From positions 430,458-494,457 of the forward strand of contig NZ_WJYO01000004.1 in NCBI RefSeq assembly GCF_010994095.1: a stretch of 64,000 bases of DNA. The letters are read 5' to 3'. Of the stretch, positions 52,128-59,423 are shown piece by piece. A program made the translations under genes and the position numbers. How positions within the stretch are numbered: position 1 is the first letter of the stretch; the number at the start of each line of letters is the position of its first letter. The notes beneath the pieces are model-generated. The model saw nothing but the letters and a program-made list of their open reading frames with translations, searched no databases and was not told the DNA's origin. Source of the stretch: Mumia xiangluensis (GTDB lineage: Bacteria; Actinomycetota; Actinomycetes; Propionibacteriales; Nocardioidaceae).

Positions 52128-55100
52128 CCTCGCGCTCCGTGCTCGTTCGCCTCAAGGGCGATACCGGCGACTTCGACCGGGCGCTCGCTGGTGCATCGGC
52201 GAAGGCCAAGGCGTTCGCGGGTGATCTGGACGCGTCGAGCGACCGGATGTCGAACCTCGTGCAGACCGCGCTAGCGCTCGGTCCCGCCCTGGTCCCGATC
52301 GGCGCCGCGGCCATCCCGGCACTCGCTGGGCTGACCACGCAGTTCACCGCGGCTGCCGGTGCCGCCGGCGTCGCGGTGCTGGCCTTCTCTGGTGTCGGGG
52401 ACGCCCTTGAGGCGCTGAACGACTACGAGCTCGAGCCGAGTGCGGCCAACCTCGAGCAGCTGAACGAGGCCATGGCGAAGCTCGGGCCCGCTGGTCGCGA
52501 CTTCGCCCGCTTCCTGCAAGAGATCCGCCCCGAGATGCAGGGCTTGCAGGACGTCGCTCAGGCGGGCCTGTTCCCCGGCCTCGAGGACGGCATCACGGCG
52601 CTGATGACCCGCGGCCCCGAGGTCGAGGGGATCATCTCCGAGATCGCCGACACGATGGGCGACCTCGCGCGCGCGGCGGGCGAGTCGCTGGCCTCGGATC
52701 GCTGGACGGAGTTCTTCGAGTACGTCCGCACCCAGGCGCGACCGACGCTCACCGACATGGGTTACGCGCTCGGCGATGTGACCGAGGGCCTGGCTGACCT
52801 GATGATGGCGGTCGATCCGCTCTCGGACGACTTCTCGTCGGGCATGCGCGACGCGGCCCGCAGTTTCCGTGAGTGGGCCGACGGCGTCTCGGAGACCGAG
52901 GGCTTCCAGGAGTTCCTGACCTACGTGCAGCGCGTCGGCCCCGAGGCGATGAGCACCCTCGGCTCGATCGGCAACGCGCTCCTGCAGGTCGTCGAGGCTG
53001 CGGCTCCGGTCGGCGAGGCGTCGCTGCCGGTCATCCGCGCGCTCGCGAACACCATTGCGGCCGTCGCTGACTCCCCCGCCGGCCCGGTCCTGATCGCGGT
53101 CGCCGCCGGCATCTCTGCCGTGTCTCGTGCGGTCGCGCTGTACAACGCCGCGCAGGGTTCCGCGCTCATGGGTCTCCTCGGCGGCGGGAAGGACGGCGCC
53201 AAGGCGGGCGCCGGCTACCGCGCTGCGGGCGCCGGGATCGCCGCTCTCGCGCTGTCGATGACCGACCTCGACGAGAAGCTCGGCGTCTCCAACACCGCCA
53301 TGCTCGCGACGATGGGTCTCGTCGCCGGTCCGTGGGGTGCGGCGATCGGTGCCGGCGCAGGGCTCGCCCTCGATTTCGCCGCGAGCAACGACGACATCGC
53401 GGACTCGATCACACGCCTCAACGACGTCATCGGCAACGAGTCGACGCCGGTTCAGAGGCAGATCAAGGAGTACGAGGAGGCGCAGAAGGCCCTCGACGAA
53501 TACAAGCGCGACGTCGAGGGATTCTGGTCGACCGCCTTCACCTTCAAGGGGCAGAAGAACGCGTGGGAGGACACGTTCGGGCGCTCCGACGTCGAGGAGA
53601 TGCAGGCCGAGCTCGACAAGCTCGAGAAGAAGCTCACCAAGGCCAAGGGCCAGACCGGTGTTGACGCCCAAGCGAAGATCGCCGCCGAGCAGACAGCCGA
53701 CGCCTTCGACATGCTCGGCGACTCCGCATCGTCGGCTGCCGACCAGGCGCAGGGCCTCGCGGACGCGCTGTACGCCGTGATCGACCCGTCGCTCGAGGCC
53801 GACAAGGCCGCACTCGCAGCCAAGGAAGGGTGGGCCGGACTGGTCGACACCCTCGCCAAGACGAAGGGCGCATACAGCGACACGTCCAAGGCGGGCCTCG
53901 AGTCACAGATCGCGCTCAAGGAGCAGGCGAAGGCGACCATCGAGGCTGCCACGTCGCAGTTCGCCCTCGACGGCAACACGCAGAAGCTCACAAGGTCGCT
54001 GGTCGCCTCGCGTGACCGCCTCGTCGAGGTGGGCGCTGCGGCAGGCATTCCGCTGCCGAAGATGCGCGCGCTGGCTGACGAGATGTTCAACGTCCCCGAC
54101 CTCGTCGAGACGACTGTCCGGCAGAACGGCGCCGAGGGTGCTCGGAGCCGCGTCGAGGCGCTGCGCAAGGCGTACAACCTGACGCCGAAGCAACTCCGGA
54201 CGCTGGTGTCGGAGGCGGGCGCGAACCCGACCAAGGCGAAGGTCGCGGACCTGGCGAAGCAGTACAAGCTGACGCCGAAGCAGGTCACCACGATCATCTC
54301 CGCGCAGGATCAGGCGACCCCGACCATCCGCACGGTGACCTCAGCGCTCGCGAGCATCCCGCAGACCGTCACGTCGACCATCGTGGTCCGTCGCAGCGGT
54401 CCCGGTGGCGGCGGCGGCATGACGTCGAACGCTGACGGATCGGTGACGGACTACTACGCCAACGGCGGCATGCGCGAGAACCATGTTGCGCAGATCGCTC
54501 CCGCCGGCGCGTGGCGCGTCTGGGCCGAACCGGAGACGGGTGGCGAGGCGTACATCCCGCTCGCCGCGTCCAAGCGTGACCGGTCGATCGACATCTGGAC
54601 CGAGACGGGCCGACGTCTCGGGATGCTCGAGTCGTACGCCAACGGTGACGTTCGCGATGCACTGCAGGGCTTCAAGATCAACCCGCGCATGGACCGCTCG
54701 AGCATCCGCTCGGAGGTCCGCGAACTCCTGCGCGGTCTCGATGACGCCGTGGGCCGCAACTCGCGCCTGTTCAAGGCTGCCGACCGGCTCGGCGATCGTC
54801 TCGACCGCAACGCGAAGGCGCTCGACAAGAACCGTGAGCGGCTCGAGCGGGTCACCAGCGCACGGGCCGACCTGATCGGCGACGTGCGCGGGAACCTGAC
54901 TCACGACCCGTTCGGTGGCGGCCTGTCGGACTTCCGTACGCAGACCGACGCCGACCGCAACGACGCAACCGCCTTCCGACGCGCACTCGCGACGGCCCGT
55001 GGCAAGGGTCTCGACGGCACGCTGTTCCGCGACCTCGCAGCGAAGGGCAACCTTGCGCTCGTCCAGGAGTTCGCCGGGCTGTCGAGGGGCCAGATCGAGC

Positions 55101-55369
55101 GCGAAGAGGTCCGATACCGAGGTGCTCAGTCGGCGATCAACAGCGCCGCGACCTTCGCCGGCAACGCCACGTACGGCAAGGAGATTGCCCGCCTGAACCG
55201 CACGCAGGACCGCCTCGAGAAGAGCATCACGCGCCTCGACAAGAAGGTCGACCAGTTGCCGCGCGCGGTGAAGCAGGGCTCGAAGGAGGGCTCGAAGGAG
55301 GGCGCCGAGGCCGGCACCCGTGACGGCCAGAAGAACCAGGCGCAGAAGGCGAGAGGGCGGCGAGGATGA
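52124..55369 (+). CDS. Phage tail tape-measure protein
   Basis: 1081 residues, Ala/Gly-rich and helical, with the typical opening LVRLKGDTGDFDRALAGASAKAKAFAGDLDASSDRMSNLVQTALALGPALVPIGAAAIPALAGL and hydrophobic stretches (about 50-90 and 310-345). Coiled-coil C-terminus: LFKAADRLGDRLDRNAKALDKNRERLERVTSARADL. Tape-measure proteins fix tail length (about 0.15 nm per residue, near 160 nm here). No tail tube, sheath, tube chaperone or baseplate gene accompanies it, which is unusual. It is either a relic of a prophage or a factor that alters a helper tail. Start ATG overlaps the previous stop. Confidence 0.85.
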   Translation: MTSRSVLVRLKGDTGDFDRALAGASAKAKAFAGDLDASSDRMSNLVQTALALGPALVPIGAAAIPALAGLTTQFTAAAGAAGVAVLAFSGVGDALEALNDYELEPSAANLEQLNEAMAKLGPAGRDFARFLQEIRPEMQGLQDVAQAGLFPGLEDGITALMTRGPEVEGIISEIADTMGDLARAAGESLASDRWTEFFEYVRTQARPTLTDMGYALGDVTEGLADLMMAVDPLSDDFSSGMRDAARSFREWADGVSETEGFQEFLTYVQRVGPEAMSTLGSIGNALLQVVEAAAPVGEASLPVIRALANTIAAVADSPAGPVLIAVAAGISAVSRAVALYNAAQGSALMGLLGGGKDGAKAGAGYRAAGAGIAALALSMTDLDEKLGVSNTAMLATMGLVAGPWGAAIGAGAGLALDFAASNDDIADSITRLNDVIGNESTPVQRQIKEYEEAQKALDEYKRDVEGFWSTAFTFKGQKNAWEDTFGRSDVEEMQAELDKLEKKLTKAKGQTGVDAQAKIAAEQTADAFDMLGDSASSAADQAQGLADALYAVIDPSLEADKAALAAKEGWAGLVDTLAKTKGAYSDTSKAGLESQIALKEQAKATIEAATSQFALDGNTQKLTRSLVASRDRLVEVGAAAGIPLPKMRALADEMFNVPDLVETTVRQNGAEGARSRVEALRKAYNLTPKQLRTLVSEAGANPTKAKVADLAKQYKLTPKQVTTIISAQDQATPTIRTVTSALASIPQTVTSTIVVRRSGPGGGGGMTSNADGSVTDYYANGGMRENHVAQIAPAGAWRVWAEPETGGEAYIPLAASKRDRSIDIWTETGRRLGMLESYANGDVRDALQGFKINPRMDRSSIRSEVRELLRGLDDAVGRNSRLFKAADRLGDRLDRNAKALDKNRERLERVTSARADLIGDVRGNLTHDPFGGGLSDFRTQTDADRNDATAFRRALATARGKGLDGTLFRDLAAKGNLALVQEFAGLSRGQIEREEVRYRGAQSAINSAATFAGNATYGKEIARLNRTQDRLEKSITRLDKKVDQLPRAVKQGSKEGSKEGAEAGTRDGQKNQAQKARGRRG

Positions 55370-56451
55370 CGGACTACCCGATCCTGCGGTTCGTTGCAGA
55401 TTTGGCGACGCTGACCCGAACGATCGGCTTTACTTCACTATCGGAGGGGCTCCGAGACGCGAAGGAAGAAGAAGGCATGGCCACCCACGGCTATCTGATC
55501 TACACGGTGCGAGCGCACGAGTACCGAGACCCCGACACGGCGATCCCGCTGCGCTCACTCCCCGACGACGGGGCTGACCTGTTCGAGGAGTTCTGCAAGG
55601 CGGCGCTTACGCGGATGGACGCGGGTCTTGAGGCAGACGACGAGCGGTCAAGGGCGTTCGAGCTCTTCAGTGCCGATCGCCTTGACGACGGCGCCTTGTG
55701 GGTCGCTGCGGAGTCTGGCGGCTACGGCTCGCAAGGGAACACCACCAACGTGGACAGCGGCGACAAGCGGCCGTTCAGCGAGCGCGACGCAACGATGACG
55801 CCCAAGCGAGCGATGTTCTGGCTGCCGCCAGACTCCGACATGGGTCTCCTCTTCTGCGAGCGGGTGTCCGGATCACACATCCGTTACCAACTCGAGCGGA
55901 CCATCACGCGCCCGGCAAGCAAGCCCTTCAAGGTGTCGGTCAAGATCGCCCCCTTCGCCGACCACGAAGCGTGGCGCCGATACGTCGACAGCGCCGAGGT
56001 GCTCACTGTGTCCGCGGTCTACCGACCGACCACGATCGAGGACGAGGTCGCCGGCGGTCGGGTCCGAAAAGCGGGTGAACTCAAAATGACTCTCAATGGC
56101 GGTGCCGCTCGCAATGTCTTCGGCGGATTCCGGGACTACCTCTCGAGGAGGTGGGGAGCGGAGGAGGGCGGGCCAAGGGCAGTCGAGATCGGCACCGCGG
56201 TCCCCACGGTGCCAGACAGCCTTCGACCCGCGAGCGCGGATGACTTCGACCGCCAGCGCATCGAGGCCGCCTTGAAGGGCGAGGAGGGTCAGCGCACGGT
56301 CGTCATCGAACGCGACCAGCCGCCAGCCTTCGTCTACCAGACGGAGTACCTTGGCGATGCGGACCTGCTCGGGCTCTGGCAGGAGGAGACCCGTCGGCTC
56401 GAGGCAATCTATGGCGAAAACGTCTTACCCGGTTGGCATCCTGCGGTGTGA
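55366..56451 (+). CDS. Unknown protein, first gene of a two-gene cargo module
   Basis: 361 residues, soluble. ATG 55366 overlaps the tape-measure stop, but the later ATG in ATHGYLIYTVRAHEYRD could be the true start. Mixed alpha/beta with segments such as RAMFWLPPDSDMGLLFCERVSGSHIRYQLERTITRPASKPFKVSVKIAPFADHEAWRRYVDSAEVLTVSAVYR. The GLLFCERxSGxHIRYQLE passage resembles a recurring element seen in uncharacterised phage- and defence-associated proteins (the YGLL.VER pattern), from memory and not proven. The stop overlaps the next GTG, so it is co-translated with a four-helix membrane protein. Confidence 0.6.
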   Translation: MTDYPILRFVADLATLTRTIGFTSLSEGLRDAKEEEGMATHGYLIYTVRAHEYRDPDTAIPLRSLPDDGADLFEEFCKAALTRMDAGLEADDERSRAFELFSADRLDDGALWVAAESGGYGSQGNTTNVDSGDKRPFSERDATMTPKRAMFWLPPDSDMGLLFCERVSGSHIRYQLERTITRPASKPFKVSVKIAPFADHEAWRRYVDSAEVLTVSAVYRPTTIEDEVAGGRVRKAGELKMTLNGGAARNVFGGFRDYLSRRWGAEEGGPRAVEIGTAVPTVPDSLRPASADDFDRQRIEAALKGEEGQRTVVIERDQPPAFVYQTEYLGDADLLGLWQEETRRLEAIYGENVLPGWHPAV

Positions 56452-57005
56452 GTGAACGACGGCTAGCGAGGTGGGTGGAGTCGATGCTGAAGCTCCCAGG
56501 GATCGATCGGCTCGGACTCTTCGAGCTCGTGAGCGATCATCAGCAGACCCTCTACAAGCTGGACGAAGACCGAAATCGCCGACCACGCCGGGCAGACCGT
56601 GTCGTCCTTTGGGGCTGCCCGATTGGGGTCGCCGCGCTCTCCTTCCTTCTCGGGTGGCAGCTTCAGTCTGTCGGGCCGCTTCTCAACGGAATCGCCATCC
56701 TGACCGGCGGTCTCTTCGGGCTTCTGGTGATGATCTTCGGCCTGCAGTCCCTGAGTACGGCTCGCCCTGGCACGAAGCGGGCAACCGCGGCCCTGGTCGC
56801 TGAGACTCGCGCGAACGTCGCGTACGCGACCGCGCTCTCGCTGTTGCTGGTGACCGCTCTCATGCTGACGGATGCCTTTTCCGAGCCGAGCCGAGACGGC
56901 TACTCGCCGTTGGCGACGGCGATCGTCCTCGCGTTGCTTCTACACCTCGGCCTAGTGCTGTTGATGGTGCTCAACCGGATCCGGCTCGCTTACTCGAGGC
57001 TCTGA
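56448..57005 (+). CDS. Four-helix membrane protein, second gene of the cargo module
   Basis: 185 residues. Four transmembrane segments: about 55-72 (RVVLWGCPIGVAALSFLLGWQL), 78-98 (PLLNGIAILTGGLFGLLVMIFG), 126-145 and 160-178 (SPLATAIVLALLLHLGLVLLMVL). The N-terminal 50 residues form a soluble basic/acidic helical part (ARWVESMLKLPGIDRLGLFELVSDHQQTLYKLDEDRNRRP). GTG start overlaps the previous stop by 4 bases. Soluble-sensor plus membrane-effector pairs are common in phage-defence systems, so that role is proposed. Confidence 0.65.
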   Translation: MSERRLARWVESMLKLPGIDRLGLFELVSDHQQTLYKLDEDRNRRPRRADRVVLWGCPIGVAALSFLLGWQLQSVGPLLNGIAILTGGLFGLLVMIFGLQSLSTARPGTKRATAALVAETRANVAYATALSLLLVTALMLTDAFSEPSRDGYSPLATAIVLALLLHLGLVLLMVLNRIRLAYSRL

Positions 57006-57035
57006 GTAGCGGCCAACCGAACCAGGACGACCCCC

Positions 57036-57587
57036 CTAGGACCGTACTGGCCTGTCATCCTCGCTCAGCGGATATGTGTCGATCGCCTCCGCCGCTGCCT
57101 CGACCTGACTCCGCGCTTTCTGCCACCGTGCCTGGATCTTCGGGTCGACATCGTCCATGTCGCAGTCGAAGTCACTGACGCAGTCCGACCACAGGCGGTT
57201 GGCCTTGGTGTAGTGGTTCAGCGCTGTCTCAAGCTTGACCCCGACCGCCGTGAGGCAACTTCCGTCAAGCGTGGCCGCTTCCTTGAGTGCCTGGTCGTAG
57301 GAGACGTGGATGTCGCCGACCTCGGTCCCGTAGTCAGGTAGGCGCAGCCCGACGCTGAGGCGTGACCCGAGCTCTTCGAGGGTCGTCAGGAGGTCGCCGA
57401 ACACCTCAGAGCATGCCCGCCTCGACGCCGTGGTCGCCTCGGCGAGTTCCTCGACGTACGGGTCTGTGGTCGGCAAGGTCTCGGTCGGCGACGGCCTCGG
57501 TGGTGTCGACTCCGCCTCTTTCGGTTCCGTTCCTCCGCAGGCTGTGACTACCACCAGCGCTGCCACCACCCCGAGCAATGCCTTCAC
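57036..57587 (-). CDS. Probable lipoprotein of unknown function
   Basis: 183 residues from GTG 57587, where GGAGG lies ten bases upstream. The signal peptide and lipobox VKALLGVVAALVVVTACGG give a lipoprotein, then a Pro/Thr linker and a helical domain with paired cysteines (RACSEVFGDLL, GSCLTAV, LWSDCVSDFDCD). It is convergent with the membrane-protein gene. No family recognised. Surface lipoproteins encoded by temperate elements sometimes block re-infection, but that is speculation here. Confidence 0.65.
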   Translation of the reverse strand: MKALLGVVAALVVVTACGGTEPKEAESTPPRPSPTETLPTTDPYVEELAEATTASRRACSEVFGDLLTTLEELGSRLSVGLRLPDYGTEVGDIHVSYDQALKEAATLDGSCLTAVGVKLETALNHYTKANRLWSDCVSDFDCDMDDVDPKIQARWQKARSQVEAAAEAIDTYPLSEDDRPVRS

Positions 57588-57716
57588 CTCGACCAACCTC
57601 CAAGAGCGTGTTGAGCGGCTGTCAACCAGTGTTACGAGACGCAGGGCCAGGCGTCGGAGGTTTGTCTCGACCCATATGTGAACGCTGACGAGCCGCACTC
57701 GCTACGATCCCCGTCC

Positions 57717-58151
57717 ATGAACGTTGACCTTGCAGTCGCCGCGATTGCCGGCGCAGCGGCGCTGCTCGCCTCCCTGCTGCGCGAGATCGGGATAGGAGGG
57801 CCGCGCCGAACGATTGAACGCGACCTCGCGATTGCCGAGCGGATGCCGACCGATTCCCCCATCCGCGCCAAGCTGCTCGAGAGCATCGAGCACCGCGTTG
57901 ACCAGATCATCCCTAACGCCGACGCGTCGCGCGACGTTTACGGAGCGTGGCTGGCGGCGTCATTGTGCGGCTTCTTTGCCGCAGTCGCGTGGCGGACGGC
58001 AACGTGGGGATCGTGGTGGTGGATCGCGGCCGCATTCGCGATCGCACTGGCGCTCACGTTCGTTGGCCTCATGATCCATTCGATCCGTCAAGTGCCGCGA
58101 GACGCCAAGGGAAACCCAATCGAAGGCGCAAAGGCCGAGGCGAGCGAGTAG
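57717..58151 (+). CDS. Membrane protein of unknown function
   Basis: 144 residues with an N-terminal hydrophobic helix (LAVAAIAGAAALLASLL) and two C-terminal helices (YGAWLAASLCGFFAAVAW, WWWIAAAFAIALALTFVGLMIH). A central soluble stretch ERDLAIAERMPTDSPIRAKLLESIEHRVDQIIPN recalls a family of small integral proteins in actinobacterial prophage and satellite cargo. It starts on the opposite strand 130 bp from the lipoprotein start, so the two are divergent. Ends immediately before the next gene. Confidence 0.6.
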   Translation: MNVDLAVAAIAGAAALLASLLREIGIGGPRRTIERDLAIAERMPTDSPIRAKLLESIEHRVDQIIPNADASRDVYGAWLAASLCGFFAAVAWRTATWGSWWWIAAAFAIALALTFVGLMIHSIRQVPRDAKGNPIEGAKAEASE

Positions 58152-58436
58152 GTGCTCGTGATGCAACTGTTTCACAGGACAGATGAAGGCGGTCGGAAAG
58201 GCATAGAGCAGGCTGGCTTCGCGCGTTCGCACAGCCTCGACTGTCCGGAGGCGAGCTGGTTCCTCGCCGACCGCAGCCTGCCTGCGCCATACGGTGCGCG
58301 CGGTTGGTGGGTCGTCGTGGAGATGCCAGCGGGCGTTGCAGCGGACTATTGCTGGGAGGACGACCACGACCTCTACTGCATCCCGTGGGATGTCGTTAAC
58401 GCGTACAAGCCGTTCACGTTCGAACAGGAGCGGTAA
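58152..58436 (+). CDS. Small protein with possible ADP-ribosyltransferase-like N-terminus
   Basis: 94 residues (GTG 58152 or ATG 58161). The opening MQLFHRTDEGGRKGIEQAGFARSHSLDCPEASWFLADRS resembles the LYHRTS...GI...GF core of small ADP-ribosyltransferase-like toxins, and PYGARGWWVVVEMPAGVAADYCWEDDHDLYCIPWDVVNAYKPF follows. Catalytic residues (Arg/Ser-Glu-Glu triad) cannot be placed with certainty. It directly abuts the preceding membrane-protein gene and is followed by a strong terminator. May be only the N-terminal part of the fold. Confidence 0.55.
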   Translation: MLVMQLFHRTDEGGRKGIEQAGFARSHSLDCPEASWFLADRSLPAPYGARGWWVVVEMPAGVAADYCWEDDHDLYCIPWDVVNAYKPFTFEQER

Positions 58437-58455
58437 TCCGGCGCGAAAGTCTGAG

Positions 58456-58491
58456 GAGGGGGCCGGTGCCGCACGCGGCACCGGCCCCCTC
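58456..58491. terminator. Strong hairpin terminator between convergent cargo and right-end operon
   Basis: A 16-bp perfect stem, GAGGGGGCCGGTGCCG at 58456-58471 with its complement at 58476-58491, across a CACG loop. It lies 20 bp after the ADP-ribosyltransferase-like stop and 28 bp before the end of the opposite-strand gene, so it is bidirectional. Confidence 0.88.
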
Positions 58492-58519
58492 GCCCGTCAG
58501 GCGTCGATCTGCACCGAAC

Positions 58520-58702
58520 TCATGCGAGCGCGAACTCGTCCTCGAGGTACATCGCGACCGCCAGCCGACGCTCGTCGAACGTGAGATCGTCGTCGACGAA
58601 GAGGATCCGCTCCCGCACACACATAAGCGTCTCCTCCGCGAGGTCGCGGACCTCGCGCACCCTGATGCCCAGCATGATCAACGGCTCGAACGGCTCCATC
58701 AC
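58520..58702 (-). CDS. Small hypothetical protein
   Basis: 60 residues (MMEPFEPLIMLGIRVREVRDLAEETLMCVRERILFVDDDLTFDERRLAVAMYLEDEFALA), helical. Start ATG 58702 overlaps the stop of the DUF6907 gene by 4 bases, so it belongs to the same minus-strand operon. No family recognised. Confidence 0.55.
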   Translation of the reverse strand: MMEPFEPLIMLGIRVREVRDLAEETLMCVRERILFVDDDLTFDERRLAVAMYLEDEFALA

Positions 58703-58995
58703 GAGACCTGCGTTGCGGCGAGATCCGCCTCGATCTGCTCGAGAGCTACGGCAGCAGCGACCAGCTCAGCGGCGAACTCCCGGGCTTCCTGCGTGCTGCC
58801 CGTGAACCCTCCTGAGCCCAGGTCGGCGGCGACGTGCAGTCGTGGCTGCACGCACTCGTCCTCGCGGACGTAGACGTTCTCCGCGATCTCGAGCTCGTGC
58901 CAGCCCGGCGCCTCTCCGAACGACGGGTCCGGGTGCCCCGTGCACCATCCCACGGCGTACGGGCACTGGATCGTCGAACGAGCAGCGGCGCTCAT
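58699..58995 (-). CDS. DUF6907-like protein
   Basis: 98 residues. Cysteines and the CPYAVGWCTGHPDPSFGEAPGWHELEI segment, with paired Cys and a His, match the DUF6907 family common in actinobacterial elements and phages. The second half (EAREFAAELVAAAVALEQIEADLAA) is helical. Start ATG 58995 overlaps the stop of the XRE gene and its own stop overlaps the next start, giving a three-gene operon. The Cys/His pattern may bind metal. Confidence 0.65.
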   Translation of the reverse strand: MSAAARSTIQCPYAVGWCTGHPDPSFGEAPGWHELEIAENVYVREDECVQPRLHVAADLGSGGFTGSTQEAREFAAELVAAAVALEQIEADLAATQVS

Positions 58996-59207
58996 CGGGC
59001 ACCTGCCGCGTCCACGATCGCCGACGTCAGCGACGCACGTTCCCACGGGAAGAGGTCGCGCTCCCCACGCTCGATACGGGCGATGGTCGACGCCGACATC
59101 GAGCACTGCTCTGCGACGGCTGAGAGCGAAAGTTCAGCGGCGGTGCGGATGGTGCGAAGTGCGGCGCCCGCGGTCCCAGCCGGCGCTACGGTTGTTGAAC
59201 GGTTCAT
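58992..59207 (-). CDS. Small XRE-family HTH protein
   Basis: 71 residues consisting of an HTH domain (AGAALRTIRTAAELSLSAVAEQCSMSASTIARIERGERDLFPWERASLTSAIVDAA). It heads the minus-strand operon at the right end of the element, 230 bp from attR. It may control the right-end operon or oppose the left-end repressor. The 216 bp from 59208 to 59423 holds no gene; it carries the promoter of this operon and leads into attR. Confidence 0.75.
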   Translation of the reverse strand: MNRSTTVAPAGTAGAALRTIRTAAELSLSAVAEQCSMSASTIARIERGERDLFPWERASLTSAIVDAAGAR

Positions 59208-59423
59208 GGGAATTCTCGCTTTCCTGTGGGTCGAGGCCTCGAGCCGGAGTCACTGCTCCGCTCGGGGCCGTTCTGTGTGGGCAGTCTTGCCCGTGCCGCA
59301 GACACTCTTCAGTCCGCAGATAGTCCGCAGGACGTCCGAGAACGTCCAACGAGTGCCAACGCCTGCAAACGTTGTTTGTGCAGGTCAGAGGCGGGTTCGG
59401 GGAATCGCCACAGGTCAGCGGGG

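Noticed and set aside
59208..59423. Further genes between the right-end XRE gene and attR
   Set aside because: Only short frames with no recognisable residues; the in-frame extension of the cpaF fragment upstream of attR (from 59226) is element DNA that merely stays open.
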